Shown here in pieces: positions 37,584-50,754 of a stretch of 64,000 nt of DNA. Every line of letters begins with the position of its first letter. Positions within the stretch are counted from its first letter, which is position 1. This stretch comes from Varanus komodoensis. Taxonomy: Eukaryota > Chordata > Lepidosauria > Squamata > Varanidae. The notes under the pieces were generated by a model that saw only the letters and a program-made list of their open reading frames with translations, searched no databases and had not been told where the DNA came from. Position numbers and translations under genes: made by a program. The DNA lies in assembly GCF_004798865.1 (NCBI RefSeq), contig NW_025336481.1, positions 26,282,966 to 26,346,965 of the forward strand, written 5' to 3'.

Positions 37584-40500
37584 CACACCAGCTGCTCCTG
37601 CACTTTTCTGCTAATCTCTGAACATAACAAATATCATGAGCAGGAACTGATGAATCTGTAATTATTCAGTGAGTATTATCTACCCCCATATTCAATTTCC
37701 CTTTTAAATTTCAAGGTATTTGTGTTACAAATATGAAGATACTTGTAATGTTGGTAAAGTCTTATATAAAATGAAATTCTTACCCATCTGCACCAGCTGC
37801 ATTCAATAAATACAGATATTCCTGGTATGGAGAAGACTTTGACTGCCATGTAGCTACTGAAGTTGAGGAGCCTGCTGGGAACAATAAAAAAAGAGGTGGC
37901 AACCCTATTTAAGTGCTAACATGCCTGAACACAGAGAAATTAATGTACCCATTTTGAAAAGCAAAGCTGTGAAAGACCTGGGCTTGGATGGAGAACATAG
38001 TAAGTTTTCCACAACAAGCTGCTGCTGCTTCTCCTTCTGCCTTCAAATCCTGAACATGGACAACTATACAAATATCAGTATGTGCTTAGAAAAACTGCGT
38101 TACAACAAAATTCTTACCCATTTCTAATTTAGATTGGGACATATTTCTACAGGTGCCTCGTCCTTCTTGCTTTTGCTTTGGGTGTGGAAAAAATGGGAAG
38201 AGAAAAGAATCATGTTCACTCTGTCAAATAGATGACTGATATGGTGGCTTTACTAACAGTGCTTATCAGCTGTTTGAATGCATGAAATCTAGGCATTTCA
38301 CTGTTGCTTTTGCAGTAGATTATAAGTACTGTGAATCAAGTGAGGCAATTGTGTGTTCAGTGGAAGAGAACACTGCACAGCAGTTGGTACACAGCCCTCT
38401 GCTAACTGAGAAGATTTTTGTATCGGGCCAGAGATTCCCAATGCCATTATCAGAGTAAACTATTATTTATGAGCTTAAGCTAAGACATTATTTAAGAGGT
38501 GTAGTTATCTGCAAACACTGTACATTTAATGATTATCCTTGAGGAAATAATTGGAGGGTATTTGCAGCTGTACATTCAGTACACAATTAGCAGCATGATT
38601 AATCAAAGCATACCTATTGTCTAAATGTGTATTAAGAGATAAATCTTGTTGACATGTAGACTCTTACACAAAGTGACAAATTGAGGTTTAAATGTTCTGT
38701 GCATTGAATTTTAAATATAAAAGCGACACAATCCAATTGGAGAAGGTCAATGTGTTATTTTAGCTTAACAGCTGTATCTTCATTAAAAAGTCTTAAATGT
38801 CAGTGGAGGAGGTGATACACTCATGACCTACCGGCTCATCACCTTAGATATATTGATGAAACTCCAATCAGAGAAATGAAAATAAGGACTTGCATTGGAT
38901 GTGATCAGTTTAAATCTAATCCATGCTACTTTCATGTATGTTCATAATGATGTCCCTCCCTATTTCCACATTAAAGGTATTTATTTAAATGAAGCAACTG
39001 TAGATGATTAATTAAAAATGCATGTGTGGTGGCCTAAAGCCTACCCTCTAATTAAATTGTATGATCCTATATTCCTGTTTTTACAGCTAGTAGCCCACTC
39101 CAATGGAAAGAAGGCCTGGGTGCTGACATGTTTCTTGAAAGTGAGAAAAAATAGTCCTTGATAATGGTGGGATGTGGAGGTCTATCAGAAAAGAGATTTT
39201 TCCCCATACAATGCTTCTGGGATGAAAGGAACATCAATGTATCCTATTGCTCCCAAAGTCTTCATGGTCCCATCTTCAAAGCATGTGGCAGCACTAGCAA
39301 CAGACTTTCTAACGACTTGGTGCAACCATTACAAAAACACCCAGGGCATTCATTAAATGTGTTCAAGTGCAAGCAGAACTACCATCCCAGGAGTTCAGGA
39401 AGTGTGAATTAGGTGAATGAGTTTCAGAATTCTGCTGAACAAATTCCTTGCGGACAGAGATGTATGGGCCTTTCATTTTTTCTCACAAAACATGTGACTC
39501 TGCACTATCCAAAGCACCAAATGTAAGTGCAAGCATACCCTCCAAAAATATTCATAAATTGTTGAACATGTGCTCATGTTTATCCCATTCCTGACTCCCA
39601 GTTTGCATATTGTTTCCATAAACTGAATCAATCCTCTTTAGACTATGCAAAAAGGTGTTGCAAATTAGGAAATGTATTTAAAATAGGGGAATCTACAGTA
39701 TTGGATCATGACAGAAAATCACAGGGATGGGGGAATGGTGATAGCTGAACAGCTTATTGCAATAATCCAAATGTTTTTTGTCTGAGGTACGGAATAAAAG
39801 CATTTATTCAGGGACAAATTTTCTAATGTAATTCTTGTTTAGTCTGAAGTGATAGCACAGCCTCTATAAAAGGAGAGTTTCCTGGAAAAAGGGTCCTGAT
39901 ATCCTAAACATGTTTGATTTACCTTAGCCCAGTGCATTAAGAAATTATAACCATTGAAGGGGACATAGGGATATCCCTCCCCTCCTGACTTCCCTGGGCT
40001 GAATTGGAAGGGCTGAAGAGAGACAATAAGAGCATCTGGTTAGGGTTACTGTTCTCCATGTGATCTGGAACCCTGGTGTGCAGGATTCCCAGCAGTGTCC
40101 AAAACTTCAGTAAAAAATGGTTACAGTCTCTTTCCAGACATTCCAGTCAACATAGGGAGATCATGGTGGAAGGGGTGGGACCGTCACACATGAACTCATG
40201 TCTTTTCTTCGTTTGCTATTTCATCACTCCATCATAAACTGCTTCAAAGTCCTCTTTTGTGTTTGAATTAAAATATTGTTTTAAGCTGAAATTAGTATGG
40301 ATTTATTCCAAGGTCAATATCAGTAGGAAATCTGATGATGTTTCAGTTTGAATCACACACACTTCAGGTGAGAAACTTACCTGTTACGTAATGTTTCTTC
40401 TTTAGCTGAAGGGGAATTATTTTCTTGAGTTCAGATTTGACTATTTTTTCCACCTCCTCACATGAGTTTAGACATTATGCAGGAATTCTTGTCATCTGAA

Positions 40501-42746
40501 CATTCTGCCTGATCTGGACATGATGATGTATGATTGTCTTTCAAGAGATCACACCAAGAAACATTTCAAACAAAAAAGAATCAGGGATTTTTTTCCTTAT
40601 TAATTTTCTTCATGTAAATTATTGTCAGGCTGGAGTGAGCAGATGCCTATTTAGATGAGACATCCAGGGATCAAGCTGGTGATCAATTCTCCATGTTCAA
40701 TATGAGACTTTGTTGGGAAACAGAAGGCATTTCTGATGTGTCATGGGTTCATGGAGGTAAATATCAGCAATCTTACAGGGTGAGTCCAAAACTTTTCCTT
40801 GCTCCAGGCTGAGAGCAAGTACTAGCTGCACTAGGCAAAAGGGTAAGCTAGTCATGGATCAGAACCTGGACAGCTCCTTATGGGAAGTGTCCTAGGGCTA
40901 GATGCAATGCACTCTCAATAGCAAGTTGGAGATGTTCCAGCAAGTGTAGGCTTTTGCAGTTCTGTAGCCAATGATTATCTCCAGCAGAATCTACTCCAAG
41001 GAAAATTGTTTCAACATAGACTATGCATTAAACATTGGTTCCAGTGAGGCTGATAGTCCTGTCCCTGGTTGTTGGTGGATCATAGCAGTATTTCCTCCAG
41101 CCAGTATCAAAGACAGTTGTTTGGGATGACTACTTTTTCAGGCAAAGTAGATATTGGAAGCATTGGTTCTTGAAGCTTCTCTCCCACAAGACTCTCTTGT
41201 AAGCCAGGTAGTCACATTTCTCTGACTCTCTCCAGTCATGGCTTCTGTGTGCCATCTTTCTTTTCATCAAGTTTCAGTTCCAAGCCATGGCAGCCACTGG
41301 AAATACCTACATAAACTTGTTGGCTACTGTTGCACATGTGCTGATTACATTGACAAAGGATACTTGAAACATCTGCACTATTTCCTTAGATTATTTCCTT
41401 AGTTCCTTAGATGGAACTTTTTCCTTAGATTATTTCAGGAACTAGTCACTTGGGCAAATGTTTCTATAAAATACGTTATTCTATGTGAAACCAGCAGCAT
41501 CGCTGGTGCCTAATGTTCTGCTCCTGCTCCTGGCAACAGATTCCTTATAGAACTCAGCAGGAATTCAATAGTGATAAATCCACAGTATTAATCTTATGCA
41601 AAGGGCCATATGACCCTGAAGCCAAGCTCAAAAATGAACCTCAGAAGGACATTCCAAAAATCCAAGGGAGGCCAAGCTTTTAAATTCTTTATTTTCTCAA
41701 TCCAGATAAAAGTGGCAGCCAACTTGCCACCAGCTTCCCTCCTGAATACACAAAAGGATCCACACTAGTTCAAAAATCTGAAATGCACTTTCCCTTCCAT
41801 TTTAATAGGCAGAGCAATATGACAGGGGCTGACAAATGGGGTACAAGAGTAATTAGGGGGTGGTGGAACATTTCTGGGTATTGAGCTAGATAATTTTTCT
41901 ATCCCCTTCCCACTTTCCAAGATATTTTTGATGAAATACCTGAGAACTAATCAATCACTCCTCAAGTCCCATTCTCAGTTCATGCTTCCAGTTTTCCCAT
42001 CACCAGATACTGATGGATCTTCCTAGAAACTCCTCAGCTATGTGCATCCTCCCAGTCCCAGAAGTAGCAGTAGCAACATGTCAGTTTTTCCAGAGAAATG
42101 GAATCCTCTTTTAACTGAAAGCTGATCCTTTCTTGGAGTATAGAGCCTCAAGGACCCACAGTGGAATTGGGTTACATGGTGACTTGCTAAGGTCTGACTG
42201 AGGCTTCTGCTCCCCCTTTTCTCTGCAATTAAGTCTTGCCTTCTTTATGAATCGTTTCCTTTCTCTGCCTCTCTATGGTTCATTATACAAGCACCAGGTA
42301 ATCCTGTGAATTGCACGAATACATGTGGCTTTCGTGCTACTGTTCAGGGATATCAAAGGCTTTTGTTGTTAGGAAAGAAACAAACCCTAAAACGGTCAAA
42401 AAGCATTGGAGAGTCCTTGGATGCACAATAAATCCCTCCTTTAGAAAGTCTTGTTTTCAGCTCTGGCAGTGCACTACTTCATGTTTTAATCCAAGACTGC
42501 CATTGCCTGCTTGCCAAGTTCTGCAGCACAAGTTTCTGTGTTCAAGCTATCAGGTATGCAGGAGTTTTACTGTACTAAGTCAGTAGTAGCTTCAGTGACA
42601 AAGGGTCGACTAAACAGGATTGCAACAGTGGGCATCATTCAGCCAAAGTTAAATGCTTAAATCTTCCCTGCTGAAATCAGTTAAACCAAAAAAGGCTTTT
42701 TTGAAACTAATCTTACTTTTATTCTAGATTTCTTCCAAGCTTTCAT
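37584..42746. other. Repeat-poor, non-genic stretch of about 5 kb
   Basis: No gene, RNA or transposon recognised. 38430-39060 is AT-rich, free of repeat signatures and dense in homeodomain- or POU-like cores (TAATTA, ATGCAT, ATTTAAAT), a plausible conserved non-coding element. 41379-41440 has short direct repeats of 'tttccttagattatttc'. Confidence 0.45.
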
Positions 42747-42994
42747 TATTGATTGATTGATTGATTGATATTTACCCTGCCTTTTTCCTACAAAGGGCTC
42801 AAGGCAGCTTACATTCTCCTCATTCTCCTCCTCCATCTTATCCCCACAACAACAACCTGTGAGGTAGGTTGGGCTGAGAGTCTGTGACTGGCCCAAAGTC
42901 ACCCAGTTGGCTCCAAGGCTGAGTGGGGACTAGAACCCAGATTGTCTGAGTCCCAGTCCCATGCTCTTAACCACTACACCACACTGGCTCTCCT
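42747..42994 (-). mobile_element. tRNA-derived SINE (Sauria/MIR-type), near full length
   Basis: Read on the reverse strand it starts 'gagccagtgtggtgtagtgg'. A Pol III A box (tggtgtagtggttaag, 42967-42982) and B box (gggttctagtccc, 42926-42938) follow in correct order and spacing. Next come the SINE body ('gtgactttgggccagtcaca', 'caacctacctcacaggttgt'), the 'gtaagctgccttgagccctt' tail domain and a terminal (GATT)n/(AATC)n microsatellite at 42747-42769. Good preservation suggests a moderately young insertion. Confidence 0.9.
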
Positions 42995-45900
42995 CAGTGA
43001 ATAAGGGGGAAATGCCTGTGTAACAGAAAGAGAATTTCTTCAAAAGATATATGGGAGTAAATTGTTTGTTACAGGTAAATTAATTTTCCTAAAGTGATGC
43101 AGTTTGTACATTCATAATTGTGCACTGGGTGTCCTCCCTCCCTCCCTCCCTCCCTCCCTCCCTCCCTCCCTCCCTTCCTTCCTCTTCCTCTTCTTTCTGT
43201 TTTCCTTTGTGACTGCCATGGCTGCTACCTCCCAGAACTTGCTGTCATTAAAAGGATTTTCTTGAATGAGATCTGTGCATCATTAATAAATTTTCAAATT
43301 TGAAATTAACAGGAAGCTGACCATTTTTTCATCCTCATATTCTTTCTTGTCATCTCATGTGCAGCATCCATTACTCCATGCTGCAATGACAAATCTGTAT
43401 TTCTGATAATGTGTTATTTTCTAGGTTTGTTCCCAGTTCATTTATTCATCCTGCAGAAAGATTTCTTTCTGCCTAGTTAAAATGTTCAGAAAAAAAGGAG
43501 TTTCACACATCCAGGAATAAAATATATGCCCTCAAGAAGGAACTCTCTCTGAAATAAGTCTGAATATTTCAAGTAGAGTGCTGATGGATAATTTGGGAGA
43601 AAATTAGAAAATGTCTGAAAATGGAACACTTCCTAAATATATTTCCATGGAATTAAATTTGATTGACTTCACAGTCATTTACCAAATCCAGCTAGTTTAG
43701 GGATTGTGGTTTGGCAGTCCAGCCTGCTTTTGCTGCAACAGTGCAGAGGAATTTTTTTCTCTGTTTCCAGATCTAATACCCAACAATGCTGGTGCAATCT
43801 CATCTTTACTTCTGAAAGGAGCTGTGAATTGTCCACAACAAAGACATACAGCTGGAAGAGGGCCAGGATCTTTGAATCCAATTGTAAGAGAACTATATGA
43901 CAGAAAGGTTAAGAAATTGCTTTTTGCTGATTATTAAGTTATAATAGAGAAAGCACAAAATAAAAACAATTATAATAAAGAAATACCTTAATTCTCTATT
44001 TGGAATTTGTACAAATAGAGTTTTAGACAATTGTCATGTAATTGTATACCTACTCAAATATAGGTTCCCTTCAATTCAATTGAGTTTGTGCATCGAGGAT
44101 TACAGTTTTTGTTCCTAAATAAATTTTGTTTGAACCTAAGCCAGCTCTCTCATTCTCTCTCCTCCAAGCATTTTATTCCTTGGAAAAGATGGTTATGTAG
44201 CTTCAGAAATTCTGTTTTAATTAGTATTTTAAGAAGAGCTGTTTTAATGTGCCTTGGGTACAGGAGATGCTAGTAGGAAAGTGGGGGTCAGCTAACATGC
44301 GGTGGGCCTCAGGTCTATGAAAGTGGAAGGAAAAATGGTTGAAAGTCAGAATGGCTGAAGGCATTCTGGAGACAATGGTTTGTAAGGAAAAAGTGCTCAG
44401 GAGGAGCAAGCATAGCTCATCGTTGGAATTTATCTTTGGTGTGTGGAAGTTTCAACCCTTGGCATATCCAGTTAAAATAATCAGGTGACTTGAGATACGG
44501 AAAACCTCTGTCTAAAAACGTCTATAGTCCTTGCCAGTCACAGTAGGCAGTACTGAGAAGAGAGACAAAGCTTTTGGACAAGATATATAGCAACTTTCTA
44601 TGCTTGAGAGGGAGGTGATGTGAAACTGAAACAACATCAAAGAAGGAATGAGGATAAAACTAACAGCAAAGTGGAATGGGACAGACAGGCCTATCCTATC
44701 TATTTTTCCACCACTCTGGAAAGAAAGCTGAGTAACACTTAGTATAAGCAGTAGATTGGATTAATAAACTGAAATTCAATTCACATAGGATGTAAAGGTT
44801 GTCAGTTAATAGAAAGTCAAATCATACTGTTCAACTTGTTCCAGATGAGATTGCACTCCCCTATACAGATTTATCTTAAAGCTTGATGCACAATAGCATC
44901 TAACACTGATAGTATGGCCTGAAGGGCTGCAGCAAAACATGATCCAACAATATCTAGGCCACTCTGTCTGATTCAATGGTTGCACCCACACAATACTACA
45001 AGCTCTTTTTTAACCATAGGCTATCCAACAGACAATAAAATGGTTTTTATGTGGATTTCATCTTCCCCTCTCAGTCTTGCTACTGTTGGCACATATCCAA
45101 TCAGCCACTGTGGCTGAAATTCGATCCAGGGGTGCATAGATCCATGTCTATGTTGTCTGCCTGTTCTTCATTGGTCTTCACATGAGGCTGGATGAATGAA
45201 GCAGTTCCTGCAGTTGCTTTTTCCAGGGAGCTTCACTGAAGTTGCATACCAAGAGCATGGAAATAATTATCCTGGGCTTAGACAGCATGACAAGCCATGG
45301 TAGTATGGAGAAACTGTAGAACAAGCCCTTGTTTCTTATTGTGGGTTCTATAGATCAAAATTACCATGGTGAAGTACCATGACTGAGTTTGCACAACACA
45401 GCAGACCAACAATGATAAAAAGCTACAATGGCTTGTTCAGTTGCCTGAACCTTCTGAATGTACGTTTCTGTGTGGAAAGAAGGGAAAGAGGAAGAAAAAT
45501 AAAATCTATTGCTCAAACCAACTTGCTAGAAGCCAGTGCAGGAATCTTCTATATTTATACACTTCTTATTGTCTTCTTTCTTTAGCCTTCACACCAAAGT
45601 CCCATTCAGACATATAAGCACAAAACTTTCCCCAACCAGCTCCCCTCTGCTTGCTCCAAATCTTTACCCCAAGATTCCTGCTTGCTTCCTGATGCGCCAC
45701 AGTGATGACTCATCACTGGCCCTCCTGGCTCCCCACTTTCCCTAGCTCTCTCCTCAATGTACCAGACAGAAGTAACAGGCATCCCTGTTATCTCCTTTCT
45801 CAGTGGCTTGATGCCTGCGAAAAGGAAGAACACCTTTCAAGCCACACATCTTTTCTCTTTCCTAAGACTCCCTGTGAGCCCTACATGTGTCCCAGGGGTA

Positions 45901-46337
45901 CGCATGAAAAATGAAGACAGCAGCCAGAGAGTTTCTGCTGTGAAGCCATCCCAGGTGCCACTCATAAAAAGTGTTCCTTTTTCAATGGGAGGGGAAGAGC
46001 TCTATGGCCAAGAAGGTTAGCTATAGGTACAATGAGTGAGGGCCAGGCCATGGGTGGTAGCAGGGAAGGGCAGAATGCTAGGTCTGGGGTGTGAACTCAA
46101 GCTGAGTCCAGAGCTTACTATGGGCCAGCTGCTAGGGGCAAGTCAGCAGGTCTGGGTCAAAGGTATGGAGGAGAGCAGTCCAGTCTTGCATGCAGAGAGA
46201 AAGAGAGTGAGAACACAGTTCCAGGGTCAGTTTATGGGAGAGACATTGTTGTGAGGGTTGTAGCAGGATGGAGTGAGGCTGGGGCTACTTGGTGGAAAGA
46301 CAGGAAGAGCAGAGAAGGGTGCAGGCTGGAGGGAGAC
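42995..46337. other. Non-genic stretch
   Basis: No gene recognised. It includes a (CCTC)n tract at 43130-43180. The 77-codon frame 43704-43937 and its neighbours show no known domain. 46030-46337 is unusually G-rich. Confidence 0.4.
43130..43180. repeat. (CCTC)n microsatellite
   Basis: About eleven CCTC units decaying into CCTT and CTTCCTCTTC. All pyrimidine on one strand. Confidence 0.95.
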
Positions 46338-46435
46338 AGAAACAAACTGGAACAAGACAGGTACAAACTGGAGCAGAGCTTGAACAAGGCAGGAACAAAC
46401 TGGAGCAAGGCATAGGATGCAGGCAGGAACAAGGA
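46338..46435. repeat. Imperfect tandem repeat, 'acaaactggagcaaggca' unit
   Basis: At least three phased copies of 'acaaactgga(a/g)ca' alternate with 'ggcagga'. They sit within a 132-codon frame (46289-46687) that is Gln/Arg/Glu-rich only because of the repeat. I cannot name the parent element. Confidence 0.7.
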
Positions 46436-46794
46436 GTAACAGTGCAGAGGCCAGAGCACAAGGAGTCACCAGGACAACTTGCATTGCTGTGGCAAGGAGC
46501 AGCAGCGCAGGGCAGCCTTTTATGCTGGTCTTCAGGGTCTCCAGCTGCACTGAATAATTCTTCCACAGCTGTTTCCTGCAAATGTCCGCAAAGCTGTTTC
46601 TGGTTCTGCAGGCAAATGCAGGGTCACTCAGACCCTGATCCTGTCACAATATTGGCTGGAGGGGCAATGGTACCCACCTCACCTTAAAGTATGGTAGGGC
46701 CAGAGTATGGTCTGAAGGCACATTAGACATCCACCATGTTCATATGAGGGTCTGGACAGGCCTGAGCTTACAATGAAGACCACCTGGGAACCAT

Positions 46795-46850
46795 ATGTAG
46801 CCACCTTGAATTCCACAGTGGGAGAAAGGTGGAATATAAATTAATAAATA
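46795..46850 (+). mobile_element. SINE/LINE 3' tail fragment
   Basis: 'gtagccaccttgaattccac' followed by 'gggagaaaggtggaatataa' and 'attaataaata' matches the shared 3' domain of reptile SINEs and their LINE partners. Only the last 55 bp are present. Confidence 0.6.
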
Positions 46851-48837
46851 GGCACTGTAGCAGTATTCTCTTTATTGGTGGGGGGGTGGGGGGCTTTGTT
46901 TTCTTCTGGTTGAGGAAATAACGGATGACTGGCTGCATTCATTTCTGTTCTCTTTTAGTTGCACTTGAATTAGCAGTACATATTTTAGACCCATCATAAA
47001 TAAAAATAATTTTTTATAAAATTGTATACTTTGGCTTTTCTTTTGGTGAGTCTCTCCCTCTATCTATGTTCACTTTAGGCTTATCAGAGTCAAGCTTCAT
47101 ACATTTTGATTTATTATTAACCAGTAGTAGTAAGTCAGCCTCCTGGTCAAGTGAGCAAGTGGAAGCTGGTGGCTCCAATGTCAGCTGAGCTGTGCATCCA
47201 CTTCAGATTTCACTCTGAACTGTAAAGAGTCCTTTGTTGTGCTGAACCTATTTTGGATCTTGGGTCAAGCAGAGCAGATAGTTTCCTTCTGACAATGGTG
47301 CCACCAGCCACTACTGCAAACAAGCAATGAAAACTACAAGAAAATCAATACCAGCATTATGCTAGAAACTTGTCCTGTGGAAAGTAGATGAATGCACAAA
47401 ATCCAGATCTAGGCAATCTAAGAAATAGTGGGACATTTTGTTAAATAAGGATTGCACCTGCCAAAGTGACAGACTGCCAATCCCCCAAAGGACATTTACA
47501 GTGCTAATAGATCCAATATTATGTCTGCTATCATGCCAGGACCTTCTGTTCTTTATTTCACAGTGTCCTACTTAACACAGCCCTAGTTTAAATTACTCAG
47601 TAAAATTTCCTTCCATTCTACATTTCAGCATTTATTGCTACAGGGATTATGTGACTATAACACACTATTTGATGGTTAATAAACAAAAACATAATGTGGA
47701 TGGCTTATCTGATTTGTGCACAAATTGACTTTATACATCCACCTATGTAAAACTTGTTTTGTACATCATCTTTTGTAAGTGAATGAACTGATTTTTAATG
47801 CTACAAAAGGCATTAACTACTGCTGAGGTTGAGGGTCATTATTGCAGATGATGATGATGATGAAGATGAAGATGATGATGATGCAGTACTATAGAGTATG
47901 TATGTAGTTGCATTTTCTGTTGACTGATTAGTGACTTCAGTGGAAAGCTTCCAATGGATTAAATGCTTGATTTTCCATGAGTTCTTTATCATCATTAACA
48001 GGTCTGTTGAAAATAGCCTTTTTATGGTGTAATGTGTCATTCACAGAAATATTCTTTTTGGCACAGTGACAAAAGGAGCATATTAGATGTTATGCTGACT
48101 AATTACATGGCTTGATTCTTGCAATCATTTCCAATTTGTTAGTCTCAAGACACAGAAGGATACAAAGGTGGCCTACTGTAGAATGTCTTAAAATCCTTCT
48201 CTTAGTTTTCTATGAAACATAGGATAAAATGGCTGAAAGAAAAGTCTTCCTCTGAGGAATTTCTTTATAAATTGAAACTAGGAATTAAACGCATTTCAAG
48301 GATTGTTGCTGTTTTGCAGTGTGTCTAAAACAATGTTTTTGAGGCAAATTTCAAGGTTCCAACTCTGGTAAAATAATTGCTAAGTTGAGGCAAACATCTG
48401 GAGATACGAAAATACCATTACGATTTTTTTGTCCACATACTCTTAATTTGCAAGGATACTGTGTTTAAGAAAATGGAATTTTCTAAAAGTGGCTACCTTT
48501 TGTGCAACATACATCACTTTGAATCTGTATCTAGTTGCTACCTCTCTCCACTCCCCATTTAACTTCTACTCCAGAGGAAATACAAGGGTGCTAATCTGTA
48601 CTGAGGTTCTAGTGTTGGGTTAGGGACACTTTTTAGAGGGTTTGTGTAAATGTAACTACTAGATGTGGAGTTATTGGTCCTTAGTGAAAAGAAACTCGTT
48701 TGAAGTTGTGCAGTCAATTAGTTCAACATTCTCATAGAATGACCACCTACAGTTACATATCTCTGAAGACTATCCTCATTTTACTACATTCCTTTGCTCT
48801 GAAGAAGCCCAAATTTATTGATTTTAAACCCAAGGTT
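46851..48837. other. Non-genic stretch
   Basis: No gene. A G run (46881-46893) and an interrupted (GAT)n tract (47847-47884) are the only structured parts. Confidence 0.45.
47847..47884. repeat. (GAT)n microsatellite, interrupted by GAA
   Basis: About twelve GAT/GAA triplets. The poly-Ser run in one reverse frame is an artefact. Confidence 0.9.
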
Positions 48838-49508
48838 ATCTATCTATTTATTATTTATTTATTTAAAACATTTTTATGCCACCCCCATCGCAACAAAGCC
48901 TCGGGTCGGCCCACAACTAGAACAAAATATACAAATATAACAAATTATACAATAAAAATATTAAAACACTGTGCATCTCGGCTTAAAAGATTTAAAATCC
49001 TATAAATAACCAATAAATTAACAATTAAAATAAGTTTTAAATAAAAAGGTCTTAGCCTGGTGCCGAAAAACAAATAACGACGGCGCCAGGCAGACCTCTC
49101 TGGGGAGCGTATTCCATAGATGGGGCGCCACCGCAGAGAAAGCCCTCCTCTGGGTACTTACCCTCCTAATATCATTCACAGAGGGTTCCCGGAGAAGGGC
49201 ATCTGTTGCTGATCTCAAGGGGTGGGAGGGCATATATGGATGCAAGCGTTCCTTTAGATACCAAGGACCCAAGCTGTTGAGGGCTTTATAGGTCATAACC
49301 AACACCTTGAATTGGGCCTGGACTTCAATCGGGAGCCAGTGGAACTGACAGAGAACTGGGGTTATATGAGAACAACACCCAGTCCCCGTCAGCAGCCTGG
49401 CAGCAATATTATGCACCAATTGAAGTATCCGGACAGTCTTCAAGGGTAGCCCCAGGTAGAGCGCGTTGCAGAAATCTAATCGGGAAGTTACCAACACGTG
49501 TGTCATCT
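48838..49508 (-). mobile_element. L2 LINE, 5'-truncated, intact C-terminal frame
   Basis: A reverse-strand frame of 162 codons (49506-49018) with no stop encodes the C-terminal part of an L2 reverse transcriptase. Visible motifs are VTSRLDFCNALYLGLP, LQLVHNIAARLLTGTGC, ITPVLCQFHWLPIEVQAQFK, VLVMTYKALNSLG, RRAFSAVAPHLWNTLPREV and LAPSLFVFRHQAKTFLFKTY. The stop is followed by a 3' UTR ending in 'gtgggccgacccgaggcttt', 'ggcataaaaatgttttaaat' and an (AAATA)n tail at 48838-48870. The endonuclease and most of the RT are missing, so it cannot move by itself. The open frame points to a rather recent insertion. Confidence 0.95.
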
Positions 49509-49611
49509 AGGGAATCATGAGAAAAGTTTGTTTTGTTTTGATACTCCATGTTCCAAGGTTTCCAGATGAGAAACCTCCCCTTCCTTGCAGTGGAAGCTTT
49601 TCTATAATTCT

Positions 49612-49698
49612 ACAAGTTGTTGTGAGCCGCCCTGAGGCTTCGTTGCGATGGGGGCGGCATAAAAATGTTTTAAATAAATAAATAATAAATAAAATTCT
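49612..49698 (+). mobile_element. L2 3' tail fragment, opposite orientation
   Basis: 'ttgttgtgagccgccctgag' and 'gcttcgttgcgatgggggcg' are followed by 'gcataaaaatgttttaaata' and AAATA repeats. It is almost identical to the 3' end of the reverse-strand L2 about 700 bp upstream, so the two tails form an inverted repeat. Confidence 0.9.
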
Positions 49699-50754
49699 TG
49701 ATCTGCCTGGAAAGGCTTCAAGCTTTGTCTGCTCTAAAAGCAATTTCCATGTTGGAGTTGTATTTTTTCTCATCTCACATTATTTTGCAGTCTGAAAATT
49801 CCCCATACTGCATTTAGTTCAGTTTGATTTTATATTCTTAGATTAGTAGAATTTGAAAATCACCCATTTGTTATGCTTGGTATGAAAGGCAGACAGCATA
49901 TGCTTTCTCATAACAATAGTTAAAATGACACAGTAAAGAAATTATCCTTTAGTACATGAAAGCTAATTTGCGATCAAGCTTTGAAATGCTATTTATTTGT
50001 ATTGGGAAAACAAATATAGGACTATTAATCTGATAGCGCTAGAAGCTTCACAAATACAGCTGTGTGTTTATGTAAAAGACACAATGGACTTTCAGGCTTC
50101 ACTGTGAAACTTAGCATGCTAATCTGTTTCTGATAAGGTGTTCCTGAATATTTTCAATCTTTGAAATCATGCAAAGGTTGCAGCTTATAACAGTCAATTC
50201 CTCTGATAGTGCAGATTTGTAGCTAGTATCATATTGGCCCAACACTATCACTGAAAATGTCTCATTAACTGTAATGCTATGTCTTTTAAAAGCATTCTTA
50301 TAACCATAGGAGATGTGTAATACTAAACACACTGAAGGTATTATGGAGTATTATCTTTGTAGTATGGTATGACAAACATAATGCTAACTGCTCGTTGCTC
50401 ATATATTTACTTCTCCATCACCACTGCACTTGCACAGTGCCAACAAAGAGATATCGTCGTCGTCGTTGTCGTCGTCATCATCATCATCAATTTAGTTGCA
50501 TAATGAGGTGTGTCGTATATTTTAGTATCCCAGGGATGCGAAAACATCAGGACTCCCAGAGATCATTTTGCCCCACCTCTCAGCTCATCTGTGGTCCACA
50601 CTTCTGCTGAAACTTTGCAAACTGGTGACAATCCACAGCCATGCTGCTGTGTTGGTTCTCTCACAATGATCAGTCCCATGCACATTATGTCCTTTTGGGC
50701 TGTTGACTGGTGTGGTGACAGTAACGCTGCGGCTCCACCCCATAGCTGTTAACC
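49699..50754. other. Mostly non-genic; (TCG)n-(TCA)n tract at 50454-50490
   Basis: No gene recognised. The TCG run becoming a TCA run looks like CpG decay within one microsatellite. 50540-50754 may be the upstream, badly decayed part of the L2 fragment that follows. Confidence 0.5.

Noticed and set aside
42925-42994. A tRNA gene on the reverse strand
   Set aside because: A and B boxes are present but there is no acceptor-stem pairing and the sequence continues into a SINE body.
46289-46687. 132-codon open frame, Gln/Arg/Glu-rich
   Set aside because: Composition follows the underlying tandem repeat; the reverse strand is equally open.
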